In this document: positions 45,917 to 54,745 of the stretch, piece after piece
Position numbering within the stretch: position 1 is the stretch's first letter
Layout of the letters: every line of letters starts with the position of its first letter
Notes under the pieces: generated by a model
The model's database searches: none
The model's input: only the letters and a program-made list of their open reading frames with translations
What the model was told of the DNA's origin: nothing
Assembly: GCF_003934165.1 (NCBI RefSeq)
Contig: NZ_RKST01000019.1
Location: 1-64,000 of the forward strand
Length of the DNA: 64,000 bases
Reading direction: 5' to 3'
Source of the DNA: Borborobacter arsenicus
GTDB lineage: Bacteria > Pseudomonadota > Alphaproteobacteria > Rhizobiales > Rhizobiaceae
Position numbers and translations under genes: made by a program

Positions 45917-45940
45917 GACCGGCAGGCCAGAGGAGGGTGG
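45915..45940 (-). repeat. Degenerate half-copy of the palindromic repeat at radA start
   Basis: On the minus strand it matches the first 26 bases of the repeat arm beginning at 27613 with 24 identities (starting CCACCC, then CCTCTGGCCTGCCGG). No inverted partner is found nearby, so it is a fragment. It overlaps the first bases of the radA start codon. Confidence 0.6.
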
Positions 45941-45960
45941 ATATCACAGGCACGTCCAGC

Positions 45961-47451
45961 CTACTCGAACCGTTCAGGCAAATGATGCTCTTCGGCGAGA
46001 TCGGAGAAGCGGGTGAATTCGCCGGTAAAGGCGAGCGAGACAGTGCCAGTGGGGCCATGGCGCTGCTTGGCGATGATGACCTCGGCCTTGCCGCGGGCAT
46101 CGTTCATTTCGCCTTCCCACTTGAGATATTCCTCGGTGCCGGGCTTCGGCTCCTTGTTCTTGAGATAATATTCCTCGCGATAGACGAAGATCACCACGTC
46201 GGCGTCCTGCTCGATCGAGCCCGATTCGCGCAGGTCGGAAAGTTGCGGGCGCTTGTCGTCGCGGCTTTCGACCTGACGCGAGAGCTGCGACAGGGCGATG
46301 ATCGGCACGCCAAGCTCCTTGGCGAGCGCCTTCAGTCCGGTCGTGATCTCGGTGATTTCCTGAACGCGGTTCTGCGAGGCCTTGGCGGAGGAGCCTTGCA
46401 TGAGCTGGATATAGTCGATGACCAGCACGTCGAGTCCGCGCTGGCGCTTCAGGCGGCGGGCCCGTGCGGCAAGCTGGGCAATCGAGATACCGCCGGTTGA
46501 ATCGATGAAGAGCGGGATTTTCTGCATCGTCTGCGAACAGGCGACCAGCTTTTCGAAATCCGCCTCGGTGATGTCGCCGCGGCGGATCTTGGAGGAGGGG
46601 ATTTCAGTCTGCTCGGAAATGATGCGCGTGGCGAGCTGTTCGGACGACATTTCAAGCGAGAAAAAGCCGATGACACCGCCATTGGCCGCCTTGAACGAAC
46701 CGTCGGCCTGTTGCGCCGGCTCATAGGCATGGGCGATGTTGAAGGCGATGTTGGTGGCAAGCGAGGTCTTGCCCATGCCCGGACGCCCCGCCAGCACGAT
46801 CAGGTCGGAAGGCTGCAGGCCACCCATGCGCCGGTCGAGGTCGCGCAGGCCGGTGGCGATGCCGGAGAGGTGTCCGTCGCGCATATAGGCGGCGTTGGCC
46901 ATGTCCACGGCGGTCTTGACCGCGTCGTTGAAGCTCTCGAAGCCGCCATCGTAGCGGCCGGTTTCGGCCAGTTCGAACAGCCGCCGCTCGGCATCCTCGA
47001 TCTGTTCCTGCGGCGCCATGTCGACCGGGGCGTCATAGGCGATGTTGACCATGTCCTCGCCGACCGTGATCAGCGCGCGCCGCGTGGCAAGGTCGTAGAT
47101 GGCGCGGCCATAGTCGGCGGCGTTGATAATGGTGACGGCTTCGGCGGCCAGCCGGGCGAGATATTGGGCGACCGTCATGTCGCCGACCTTCTCGTCGGCC
47201 GGCAGGAAGGTCTTCAGCGTGATGGGATTGGCCATCTTGCCCATGCGGATGAGTTCGCCCGCAACCTCGAAGATCTTGCGGTGCAGCGGCTCGTAGAAAT
47301 GTGCCGGCTTGAGGAAATCCGAAACGCGGTAGAAGGCGTCGTTGTTGACGAGCACCGCGCCCAGCAAGGCCTGTTCAGCCTCGATATTGTTCGGCGCCTC
47401 GCGATAGAGCGGTGTTTCGGCCACGCCGAATTTTCGTGCTGCCTCTGCCAT
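45961..47451 (-). CDS. dnaB: Replicative DNA helicase DnaB
   Basis: Hexameric replication-fork helicase; 496 residues. N-terminal domain EAEQALLGAVL, Walker A AGRPGMGKTS at 221-230, IGFFSLEMS, LVIDYIQLM (Walker B), SQLSRQVE and DLRESGSIEQDADV. No intein. GGGGAAAG immediately upstream of the ATG. 44 bases separate it from radA, where many Rhizobiales carry alr. Confidence 0.97.
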   Translation of the reverse strand: MAEAARKFGVAETPLYREAPNNIEAEQALLGAVLVNNDAFYRVSDFLKPAHFYEPLHRKIFEVAGELIRMGKMANPITLKTFLPADEKVGDMTVAQYLARLAAEAVTIINAADYGRAIYDLATRRALITVGEDMVNIAYDAPVDMAPQEQIEDAERRLFELAETGRYDGGFESFNDAVKTAVDMANAAYMRDGHLSGIATGLRDLDRRMGGLQPSDLIVLAGRPGMGKTSLATNIAFNIAHAYEPAQQADGSFKAANGGVIGFFSLEMSSEQLATRIISEQTEIPSSKIRRGDITEADFEKLVACSQTMQKIPLFIDSTGGISIAQLAARARRLKRQRGLDVLVIDYIQLMQGSSAKASQNRVQEITEITTGLKALAKELGVPIIALSQLSRQVESRDDKRPQLSDLRESGSIEQDADVVIFVYREEYYLKNKEPKPGTEEYLKWEGEMNDARGKAEVIIAKQRHGPTGTVSLAFTGEFTRFSDLAEEHHLPERFE

Positions 47452-47658
47452 TCTTTCCCCGATGTTCAGCCCCGGACCTCGGTACCAGAAGCCGCCGGCG
47501 CCCGCTCGACAAATACCGGGTTTTCCCTCTTGTGCCCGCGATTCACAGACGACCGGAAAAATCCGTCTCGATGCCAGAATCAGATTGACGCGAATCAGTA
47601 CGGGAGTTTAGCGCAGGCCGCGCGGAACAAAACAGGAAAATCCTGTCATGCTCCGCGT

Positions 47659-48954
47659 TTACTGGCCTTTCTCGGCAACGCGCCGCTTAGGCGCCGGTTC
47701 GCCGGAAGAATCGTCCGGCTTGTGGGCGGCCTCGTGCAAGGCCAGCGCCTTCTCGCATTTGCCGATATAGTCGCGGGTGAGCGGCACGGTGTCGTTGCGG
47801 CGCGTGAGCTGCACCTGGAAGACAATCAGGTCCTGCCAGCGGAACGCAGCCTCCGAGCCGGCAAGGTAAAATTCCCACATGCGGCAGAAGCGCTCGTCAT
47901 AGATTTCCTTGGCGCGCTCACGATTGGCCATGAAGCGCTGGCGCCAGTTCTTCAGGGTCTCGGCATAGTGCAGCCGCAGGATCTCGATGTCGGCCACCAT
48001 CAGCCCCGATTTCTCGATGACGGGCAGCACTTCCGACAGCGCCGGTATGTAGCCGCCGGGGAAGATATATTTGCGGATAAAGGCATTGGTGGCAAAGGGC
48101 GGGCCGCTGCGGCCGATGGAATGCAGCACCATGACGCCATCTGGCTTGAGCAATTGCGCGCATTTTTCGAAGAATGTGCGGTAGTGGTTGACGCCGACAT
48201 GCTCGAACATGCCGACCGACACGATGCGGTCGAAGCGCTCTGTCAGATCGCGATAGTCGCGCAGTTCGAAATGGGCGTGGTTGTCCAGGCCGTCTTCGCG
48301 GGCCCGTTCGGTCGCAACCGCAAGCTGTTCGGTCGACAGCGTGACGCCGAGAACCTCGGCATCGAAATTTCGCGCCAGATAAAGGCCCAGACCGCCCCAG
48401 CCGCAACCGATGTCGAGCACGTTCTGGCCCGGTTTCATGCAAAGCTTGGAAGCGATATGGCGCTTCTTGGCCAGTTGCGCCTCGTCGAGCGTCATGTCTG
48501 GTCGCTCGAAATAGGCGCAGGAATATTGCATGTCCTGATCGAGGAACAGCTTGTAGATTTCACCCGACAGATCGTAGTGACGCTGGACATTGCGCTTGGA
48601 GCGGCTTGCCGTGTTGAGCTGGTGGAAGCGCCGGAAGGCATGACGCAGGCCTTCCACCGCCTTGGTCCAGGCAGCTTCGATGGTGCCGCTCGGCCCCATA
48701 TTCTCGAAGGCTATTCGCAGCACACCCAATATGTCGCCCTCGACCACATCGAAATCGCCTTCCATGAAGGCTTCCGGCAGTGCCAGCATCGGATCGAGCG
48801 CGATGGCGCGTTCGGCATGCTTTGTCTTGACGACGACATGGACGTGCTCGCCGCTGCCATCACCAAACCTGTAAGTGGCGCCGGTGGGGCCGGTGACGGA
48901 GAGGTTGCCTGTTATGACCAGGCGTTCGACGACACGCTGCAAAAATCTGTTCAC
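47659..48954 (-). CDS. cfa: Cyclopropane-fatty-acyl-phospholipid synthase
   Basis: SAM-dependent methylase forming cyclopropane rings in membrane lipids; 431 residues. VLDIGCGWGGLGLYLA is the SAM motif; QYSCAYFERPDMTLDEAQ and VSVGMFEHVGVNHY, then FPGGYIPAL, are family signatures. The start is GTG at 48954 (GGGTG upstream); no ATG is available nearby. Monocistronic, between the rplI terminator and dnaB. Confidence 0.93.
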   Translation of the reverse strand: MNRFLQRVVERLVITGNLSVTGPTGATYRFGDGSGEHVHVVVKTKHAERAIALDPMLALPEAFMEGDFDVVEGDILGVLRIAFENMGPSGTIEAAWTKAVEGLRHAFRRFHQLNTASRSKRNVQRHYDLSGEIYKLFLDQDMQYSCAYFERPDMTLDEAQLAKKRHIASKLCMKPGQNVLDIGCGWGGLGLYLARNFDAEVLGVTLSTEQLAVATERAREDGLDNHAHFELRDYRDLTERFDRIVSVGMFEHVGVNHYRTFFEKCAQLLKPDGVMVLHSIGRSGPPFATNAFIRKYIFPGGYIPALSEVLPVIEKSGLMVADIEILRLHYAETLKNWRQRFMANRERAKEIYDERFCRMWEFYLAGSEAAFRWQDLIVFQVQLTRRNDTVPLTRDYIGKCEKALALHEAAHKPDDSSGEPAPKRRVAEKGQ

Positions 48955-49034
48955 GGCGATGCACCCGCTTTTTTACGAGAAGGTCCACCCCTATTGTGCG
49001 TCAAAGCGTCACAAACACAATAGTTCCAGTTTGT

Positions 49035-49064
49035 ACAAAAAAACCCGGGCAAAATGCCCGGGTC
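49035..49064 (-). terminator. Terminator of the rpsF-rpsR-rplI operon
   Basis: Perfect 8-bp stem ACCCGGGC/GCCCGGGT (49043-49050/49056-49063), followed on the minus strand by seven T (49043-49037). It lies about 45 bases after the rplI stop codon. Confidence 0.92.
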
Positions 49065-49107
49065 TTGGTCCAGTTCACCGAAGATGTATCGGCGCGTAGA
49101 ACTGTGA

Positions 49108-49683
49108 TCAGATTTCCTCGCCTTCTTCGGCATTCGGGTCGAAGAAATTCTCTGGGCGGGCATTCTCATTGATGTCCTCGCCATAGATGGCTTCGGCAGA
49201 ATCGAGCTTCTCGCCGGCTGCCTGGCGCTCTGCCTCGTCGGCGGTGCGGGCGATGTTGAGCGTGATGGTGACCTCGACTTCCGGATGCAGCGCGATCGCT
49301 ACATTGGTGAGGCCGATGGTCTTGATCGGGTGGTTCAGTTCGACCTGGTTGCGATCGACCGAGAAGCCTTCGGCTGAGATGATGTCGGCGATGTCGCGGG
49401 TCGAAACGGAACCGTAGAGCTGGCCGGTCTCGCCGGCCGAGCGCACGACGACGAAGTTCATGCCGTCGAGCTTTTCGGCAACCTTCTCAGCTTCCGACTT
49501 GCGCTCCAGGTTGCGTGCCTCGAGCTGGGCGCGCTGGCCCTCGAACTTCTTCTTGTTGGCTTCATTGGCGCGCAGCGCCTTGCCCTGCGGCAAGAGGAAG
49601 TTGCGGGCAAAGCCGTCCTTGACGCGGACGGTGTCGCCCATCTGGCCGAGGCGGGAAATACGTTCCAGAAGAATGACTTCCAT
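49108..49683 (-). CDS. rplI: 50S ribosomal protein L9
   Basis: 191 residues; binds 23S rRNA at the base of the L1 stalk. The start at 49683 has AAGGAG 9 bases upstream. [19 protein letters not shown] and [12 protein letters not shown] belong to the N domain, followed by the central helix and the C domain. It has an alphaproteobacterial acidic C-terminal extension (about 40 residues, ending EEGEEI). Confidence 0.97.
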   Translation of the reverse strand: MEVILLERISRLGQMGDTVRVKDGFARNFLLPQGKALRANEANKKKFEGQRAQLEARNLERKSEAEKVAEKLDGMNFVVVRSAGETGQLYGSVSTRDIADIISAEGFSVDRNQVELNHPIKTIGLTNVAIALHPEVEVTITLNIARTADEAERQAAGEKLDSAEAIYGEDINENARPENFFDPNAEEGEEI

Positions 49684-49861
49684 GATTCTGATCTCCTTTA
49701 TGTCGCACAATTGCGAAGAGCCAGGCAGGAAGCTGAAGGTCGGCGCGTTGCGCCTCGGTCGCTGTCCTGCCGGCTGGCAGTTAGGGAAGCGGACAAGCCG
49801 GTTCCCAACCCGGGGATTTTTATTCTGCTTCCCGAAGCCGCGCCCGTCGCGGCGGGGAAGA

Positions 49862-49883
49862 TGCGGGCGGCTTACCGCCCGCA
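49862..49883 (-). terminator. Hairpin between rpsR and rplI
   Basis: Perfect 9-bp stem TGCGGGCGG/CCGCCCGCA with a 4-base loop, about 20 bases after the rpsR stop. The following bases are TCTTCCCC, so termination is partial at best; it could set the rplI:rpsR ratio or stabilise the 3' end. Confidence 0.4.
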
Positions 49884-49903
49884 GTTCGGTCGCGTGGCGA
49901 CCC

Positions 49904-50152
49904 TTATTTCACCACATAGGGCAGCAGGCCGAGGAAGCGCGCGCGCTTGATCGCCTTGGCGAGTTCGCGCTGCTTCTTCTGGCTGACGGCCGTGATGCGC
50001 GACGGCACGATCTTGCCGCGCTCGGAAATGTAGCGCTGCAGCAGACGCACGTCCTTGTAGTCGATCTTGGGCGCGTTGGCGCCGGAGAACGGGCAGGTCT
50101 TGCGGCGACGATGGAAAGGGCGCCGCGTCGGAATCTGATTGATGTCGACCAT
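49904..50152 (-). CDS. rpsR: 30S ribosomal protein S18
   Basis: 82 residues. [28 protein letters not shown] and [22 protein letters not shown] are conserved. Its ATG shares one base with the TAA of rpsF (TAATG), so translation is coupled. S18 pairs with S6 on 16S rRNA. Confidence 0.98.
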   Translation of the reverse strand: MVDINQIPTRRPFHRRRKTCPFSGANAPKIDYKDVRLLQRYISERGKIVPSRITAVSQKKQRELAKAIKRARFLGLLPYVVK

Positions 50153-50589
50153 TATTCTGCTCCCTCAACGCCTTCGCGCGGGCGGCGCGGGCCGCGGTCG
50201 CCCCGGTCACCACGATCACGATCTCCGAAGCCACGGCCCGGACGATCGCCACGATCACTGCGCTCTTCGCGCTTCTGCATCATGGCCGACGCGCCTTCCT
50301 CGTGAGCCTCGACCTTGACGGTCAGGAAGCGCAGGACGTCTTCCGACAGGCCCATCTGGCGCTCCATTTCATTGAGCGCTTCGGGCGGGCAGGTCAGGTC
50401 CATCAGCGTGTAGTAAGCCTTGCGGTTCTTCTTCACGCGATAGGTGAGGGACTTCAATCCCCAGTTCTCGACCCGGCCGACAGACCCGCCATGAGAGGTG
50501 ATGACACCCTTGTACTGTTCGACAAGAGCATCGACCTGCTGCTGCGAGAGGTCTTGCCGGGCAAGAAACACATGTTCGTATAGAGCCAT
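50152..50589 (-). CDS. rpsF: 30S ribosomal protein S6
   Basis: 145 residues. [39 protein letters not shown] and [15 protein letters not shown] define S6. The final 40 residues are an Arg/Asp/Gly-rich tail ([11 protein letters not shown] type), common in alphaproteobacteria and probably disordered and RNA-binding. The start at 50589 follows AAAGG at a rather long spacing. First gene of the operon. Confidence 0.97.
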   Translation of the reverse strand: MALYEHVFLARQDLSQQQVDALVEQYKGVITSHGGSVGRVENWGLKSLTYRVKKNRKAYYTLMDLTCPPEALNEMERQMGLSEDVLRFLTVKVEAHEEGASAMMQKREERSDRGDRPGRGFGDRDRGDRGDRGPRRPREGVEGAE

Positions 50590-50808
50590 TGTTTTCGTGC
50601 CTTTCTTCATTTCCCTGTCGGTTCCCGGCGGCTAAAGCCTCTGCAACTTCTCTTGACCTGCATGGCAGGGAAGAAAGGAGCGTAACGAGACGGTCGAGAG
50701 CGGAGACACGGGAAGCGGAAACCCATCTGGCTTCACAACGGATGCTTTCACATTGAAAGCCTCCGGCCCTCCGTTCAGCCCCCAGCTGGGACCGGCAGAT
50801 TGCGGGCG
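50590..50808 (-). other. Long leader of rpsF mRNA
   Basis: About 215 bases between the predicted transcription start and rpsF. Contains a perfect hairpin GCTTTCA/TGAAAGC (50744-50760) and, just before rpsF, a GC-rich CCGCCGGGAACCGACAGG stretch. Leaders of rpsF operons often bind S6:S18 for autoregulation, so this may be such an element; I could not fit the full motif. Confidence 0.4.
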
Positions 50809-50837
50809 TCTATACAGGTTTTTGCGACGGATGCAAG
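50809..50837 (-). promoter_or_regulatory. Sigma-70 promoter of rpsF operon
   Basis: On the minus strand CTTGCA (50837-50832), 17-base spacer, TATAGA (50814-50809): close to the alphaproteobacterial housekeeping consensus. Predicted start near 50802. Bases 50838-50975 up to the next gene show nothing else. Confidence 0.65.
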
Positions 50838-50975
50838 GCGGTCATTCGATGCCTGCATATCGCGAACGCATTCTTAACCCTTTTGCGAATGAAGCCGGCG
50901 GAATGCGGCTGCATTCAACAAAATTTCACCTTGCCCGCGCCAGATTACGTCAAACGGGCAATCACGGGGGTTGTG

Positions 50976-52616
50976 ATGCTGATCCAGCGTTTCTGGCATT
51001 CGCGAAGCGGCAATTTCGCCATGATGTTCGCGATTTCGTTTCCTGCTGTCCTCGCCGGGGTTGGCCTGGCCCTTGATGTCGCCAATCTGATCGCCGCCAA
51101 ATCGAACCTTCAGAACGCGCTGGATTCGGCGGTTCTGGCCGCTTCACGGCTTCAGGATGCATCATCTTCCCGACAGGATGCATTTGACGGATTCTTTGCG
51201 GCCAACATTGCCGGCAACCACTATCTTGAGAACGCGGAAGCCGAGTTCGCGGTTGACCCGGGCATCAACTCCATCAGAACGACAGCTACCGCCCACGCCG
51301 ACGTATCTTTGAACTTTGCCTTCATTTTCGGCCAGAGTGCGCGCGTCACGGCGACGGCCAGCGCTTATGAATCGACCGCGCGGCTGGAGGTCGCGCTGGT
51401 GCTCGACAATACCGGTTCGATGGAAGCCACCAATATGCAGGCGCTGAGGGAGGCTGCAACCGACCTGATCGCGACATTGGAAGAAGAAAAAACCAAGAAT
51501 CCAGATCGTGAAATCCGAGCCGCGCTCGTTCCGTTCGTCACCGCTGTGAATATCAAAGGCGTGGGGTTCAAGGAAGAATGGATCGATAAGCGCAAGGTCG
51601 TACCAGAGGACGATTCTAGCCTGAACGGGGTAAATTTCGAGCTTGAGGACGGAAGCCGGGTCGGCCACTGGGAACTGTTCACACGGCTTAAAGAGAAGGC
51701 CGGAGTCAACGTCGAGTGGAAAGGCTGTGTGGAGGCGCGCCCGGCGCGCTACAATGCCGACTACACGCCTAAGATGGGCGTTACTCCAAACCTTGACGAT
51801 ACGCAGCCCAACCCATTGAAGCCCGAAACGATGTTTGTGCCGTACTTTGCGCCGGATGAGCCGGGAAAGGCCCAACAGGCGCTGAACGACGGAAACAAAC
51901 TGAATAATAGCTATCTGGAAGACCCATACGACGCGAGTGACAAAAAGCAAAACAACGCGGACAATCTTCTGGCGATGCAGAGGTCACTCACCAAGTATAG
52001 CAAGAGCAGCATCCGGAATGTAATCGGAGACAACACTTTCAGGACCACAGGCCCGAACTATGCCTGTCCGACGCCGATCGTGCCGCTGACGACGGATCTA
52101 ACCACGCTCAAGACAGAAATAGCTAAGATGATCTACTGGCAGGGTTCCGGTACCAACGTTGCGGAGGGGGTGGCATGGGGCATGCGCGTGCTTTCGCCAG
52201 GCGAACCCTATACGCAAGGCCACCCCTTCGATGCCAAGGAGACGACCAAGGTTGTGGTGGTCTTCACCGATGGCGAAAACAATGTCTTTGGAGCGAAAGA
52301 CGCTCTCATCAACAAATCGGACTATGGTTCCTACGGATACGTCAAGGACGGCTACAAGAGAATGGGGACGGATGACCGGGGGATCGCCCTGTCCAACGTC
52401 AACAAGCTGACGCTCGCCGCATGCAACCAGTTGAAGGATAATGACGTCCGGGTGTTTACCGTGGTGCTGAAGGCGGTCACCGCGACCAATCGGGACCTGT
52501 ACACGGCCTGTGCCACGAACCCGACGGACTATTATCCGACCAAGGATGCGACCGAGTTGAAGGCCGCATTCAAGAAGATCAGCTACTCGATCTCGCAGCT
52601 CTATGTGACGAACTGA
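50976..52616 (+). CDS. TadG-like pilus protein with von Willebrand A domain
   Basis: 546 residues. The N-terminus RFWHSRSGNFAMMFAISFPAVLAGVGLALDVANL is the TadE/TadG transmembrane pseudopilin-like segment (residues 5-40), then an extracytoplasmic vWA domain: LVLDNTGSM (MIDAS Asp144, Ser148), a large inserted middle region, GTNVAEGVAWGMRVL and VVVFTDGENN. It is an orphan: no tadABC or flp genes are nearby. The start at 50976 has GGGGG 6 bases upstream. It ends exactly where the convergent gene ends. Confidence 0.88.
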   Translation: MLIQRFWHSRSGNFAMMFAISFPAVLAGVGLALDVANLIAAKSNLQNALDSAVLAASRLQDASSSRQDAFDGFFAANIAGNHYLENAEAEFAVDPGINSIRTTATAHADVSLNFAFIFGQSARVTATASAYESTARLEVALVLDNTGSMEATNMQALREAATDLIATLEEEKTKNPDREIRAALVPFVTAVNIKGVGFKEEWIDKRKVVPEDDSSLNGVNFELEDGSRVGHWELFTRLKEKAGVNVEWKGCVEARPARYNADYTPKMGVTPNLDDTQPNPLKPETMFVPYFAPDEPGKAQQALNDGNKLNNSYLEDPYDASDKKQNNADNLLAMQRSLTKYSKSSIRNVIGDNTFRTTGPNYACPTPIVPLTTDLTTLKTEIAKMIYWQGSGTNVAEGVAWGMRVLSPGEPYTQGHPFDAKETTKVVVVFTDGENNVFGAKDALINKSDYGSYGYVKDGYKRMGTDDRGIALSNVNKLTLAACNQLKDNDVRVFTVVLKAVTATNRDLYTACATNPTDYYPTKDATELKAAFKKISYSISQLYVTN

Positions 52617-54533
52617 TCAGGTCGTGCCGGGAGCTTCCTTTGGTGTTGGGAAGAAGGTTTTCTTGCCGTGGCGCTTGCCGAAGATCATGTCATATTGCAG
52701 CAGGCGGAAGTCGCGGATAACCGGATCGATCGTCTTGGCGCGTGACCAGTTCGGTGTCGCCTCGTCTGCCGGCGACACCAGCATGTTGCGGTCGATGACG
52801 CGGTAGCGCTCGCTGATCTCACCGAGGAAGCCGGTATAATAAGGGTGGCTGATGCCGGCCGCCTTGAGCACATGCAGCGGCAGCAGGGCCGGGCTGATCG
52901 AGCCCAGATCCGTCACCGGACCGCTGCGGTTCGACCAGATGACCAGCGGTGTCTCATGCTGGGCGCTCATTTCCGGCAAGGGCGCCTTGCGGCTGGCGAC
53001 ATTGTCCTTCATGAAGCCGGTTTCGACATAGGCTGGCCCCAACGGTGGCAGATGGTCTCCGAACATGGCAATGACCGTGGGCCGCTCCCGCTGCCTTGCC
53101 CATTCGAGCAATCGCGCAAGGCTCTTGTCGCCGTCTGCAACGCCCTCGGTGTAGCTCAGGATTGCCCCTTGTGACTCTGCGCTTGGGGCTCCCGACACCT
53201 CATGCATGGTGTCGATATAGCGATTGGCAGCGTAAGGGCCATGGTTCTGCAGCGTGACGGCAAACAGGAAGAACGGCTGCGCGATAGCGTCGGCCTCGCG
53301 AATGATCTCGTCGGTCAGCGCCATGTCGGACGCAAGCGGCCCGCGTGCAGCCAGCGGCGGCAGGTTTTCCACCGACATGAACCGTTCGAAGCCGAAGGCC
53401 TCGTAGACCGGCGCGCGGTTCCAGAACCAACCCTCGAAGGGATGGAAGGCCCGCGTGGCATAGCCCTCGCTCTTCAGGAAGGTTGCAAGCGACGGCAGCG
53501 AGCGGCGCACATATTGCTGATAGGGAATGCTGCCATAGGGCAGGAATGCGTTGGAAAAGCCCGTCAGCGCCTCGAACTCGACATTGGCGGTCATGCCGCC
53601 GAATTCCGGCGAGAAGATATGACCGGACTGGATCGCCCGAACTGTAGGGATGGGATCGGGCGTAATGGTGACACCCGGCAGCAATGTCGGGTCCCAGAAG
53701 GATTCGTTCATGACGATGATGATGTCAGGCCGCTCGGCAGGCAGGACCGGCAGCGCCGTGTGCGGCTGCGCGATGGCCTCGATGGCCTTGGCCGAATAGC
53801 CTTGAGGGGCCGACACCTTGGCCATCGGCACATTGAGCGCGAAGGCGATGGCAAAGCCGTTGCTGTCGTAATTCTCCTTCTGGTCCCACATCATCGGGAT
53901 GATCTGGAGCCGGTCGCGCGCCCAGGAGAACGTCGCGTAGTCCATGATCGAGCCGAAGAAGACCAGTGCCGGCAGCGCCAAGGCCAGGCGGGCGGCTCGG
54001 GCGCGCCATGAAAGCGCGGGGATGTGCCTGCGCCAGAATTTCCAGGCCATGACCAAAAGGACGAGGGAAGCAACCGCACCGGCAAGGGTCGCCACTGCCA
54101 TCAGCGGGCGCTGTCCTACCAGCAGAGGCGCCAGTTCCAGGATCTGGCGTGCATATAGAAAGTCCGTCGGATAGAGCGGGTCGCCGAGATAGTGCGATTT
54201 CTGGTGGCCGATGAAGGCCAGCAGCAGAGCGAGCGGTGCCACCAGAAGCAAGGCGTGGTAGGCGCGGCCAAGCAGGGCGTCGAGGAAGATCAGCAGAAAT
54301 GCGAACAGAAGAACCGTGGTCCAGCCGGGACGGAACGGCTGCTGGAAGAAGAGCAGCGTCTGCGAGAGCGATCCGCGCACGATCAGTTCGACGGCAAAGA
54401 CCAGCAGGGCTGAAATCAGTAGTGTGAGCGCAACGGTACCGCCGATCCGTGCTGCCGAAAACGCACGGCTGCGCCCGGCCGCTGCCGCATCATTTGTGGA
54501 ATCGCCCTGCAAAGGCTCAAACAGACTTGCCAA
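52617..54533 (-). CDS. LtaS/MdoB-type phosphoglycerol transferase (sulfatase fold)
   Basis: 638-residue inner-membrane protein: five hydrophobic segments in the first 200 residues, then a periplasmic sulfatase-type domain. Glu in IIIVMNESFWD, Thr nucleophile in GGMTANVEFEALTG, and Asp-His in MFGDHLPPLG match LtaS/OpgB metal and catalytic residues. In Gram-negatives such proteins add phosphoglycerol to periplasmic or cyclic glucans, or phosphoethanolamine-type groups to envelope glycans. The start is a TTG at 54533 with GAGG upstream; no ATG fits. A Pho-box-like array lies 27 bases upstream. Confidence 0.82.
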   Translation of the reverse strand: MASLFEPLQGDSTNDAAAAGRSRAFSAARIGGTVALTLLISALLVFAVELIVRGSLSQTLLFFQQPFRPGWTTVLLFAFLLIFLDALLGRAYHALLLVAPLALLLAFIGHQKSHYLGDPLYPTDFLYARQILELAPLLVGQRPLMAVATLAGAVASLVLLVMAWKFWRRHIPALSWRARAARLALALPALVFFGSIMDYATFSWARDRLQIIPMMWDQKENYDSNGFAIAFALNVPMAKVSAPQGYSAKAIEAIAQPHTALPVLPAERPDIIIVMNESFWDPTLLPGVTITPDPIPTVRAIQSGHIFSPEFGGMTANVEFEALTGFSNAFLPYGSIPYQQYVRRSLPSLATFLKSEGYATRAFHPFEGWFWNRAPVYEAFGFERFMSVENLPPLAARGPLASDMALTDEIIREADAIAQPFFLFAVTLQNHGPYAANRYIDTMHEVSGAPSAESQGAILSYTEGVADGDKSLARLLEWARQRERPTVIAMFGDHLPPLGPAYVETGFMKDNVASRKAPLPEMSAQHETPLVIWSNRSGPVTDLGSISPALLPLHVLKAAGISHPYYTGFLGEISERYRVIDRNMLVSPADEATPNWSRAKTIDPVIRDFRLLQYDMIFGKRHGKKTFFPTPKEAPGTT

Positions 54534-54560
54534 CTCACGAACCTCGAACGCGAAACAAAA

Positions 54561-54589
54561 CTGTCATCCCACTGTCACCGAACTGTCAC
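54561..54589. promoter_or_regulatory. Three-repeat Pho-box-like array
   Basis: CTGTCAT (54561-54567), CTGTCAC (54572-54578), CTGTCAC (54583-54589): three 7-bp direct repeats with 4-base linkers, exactly 11-bp period, as in PhoB boxes. It lies between the divergent LtaS-like gene and fabD, oriented toward fabD. Which gene it controls is not clear. Confidence 0.6.
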
Positions 54590-54745
54590 AAAATCTAGCG
54601 TCTGTGTTCAAATTGAGAAGGGGAGCCGGGCTTCGCGCTCATTTTTGAAAACAATGGCTACGTTCGGTGTTGATACCGGACGGCCTTGACTTTGACGCCT
54701 TCCTCGCGTCACACGCGACGTCGAGAAACAATCCGGGAGCCGTTC

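Noticed and set aside
46711-49023. 770-codon open frame on the plus strand opposite dnaB and cfa
   Set aside because: Shadow frame: both minus-strand genes have complete catalytic motifs, and this frame has none.
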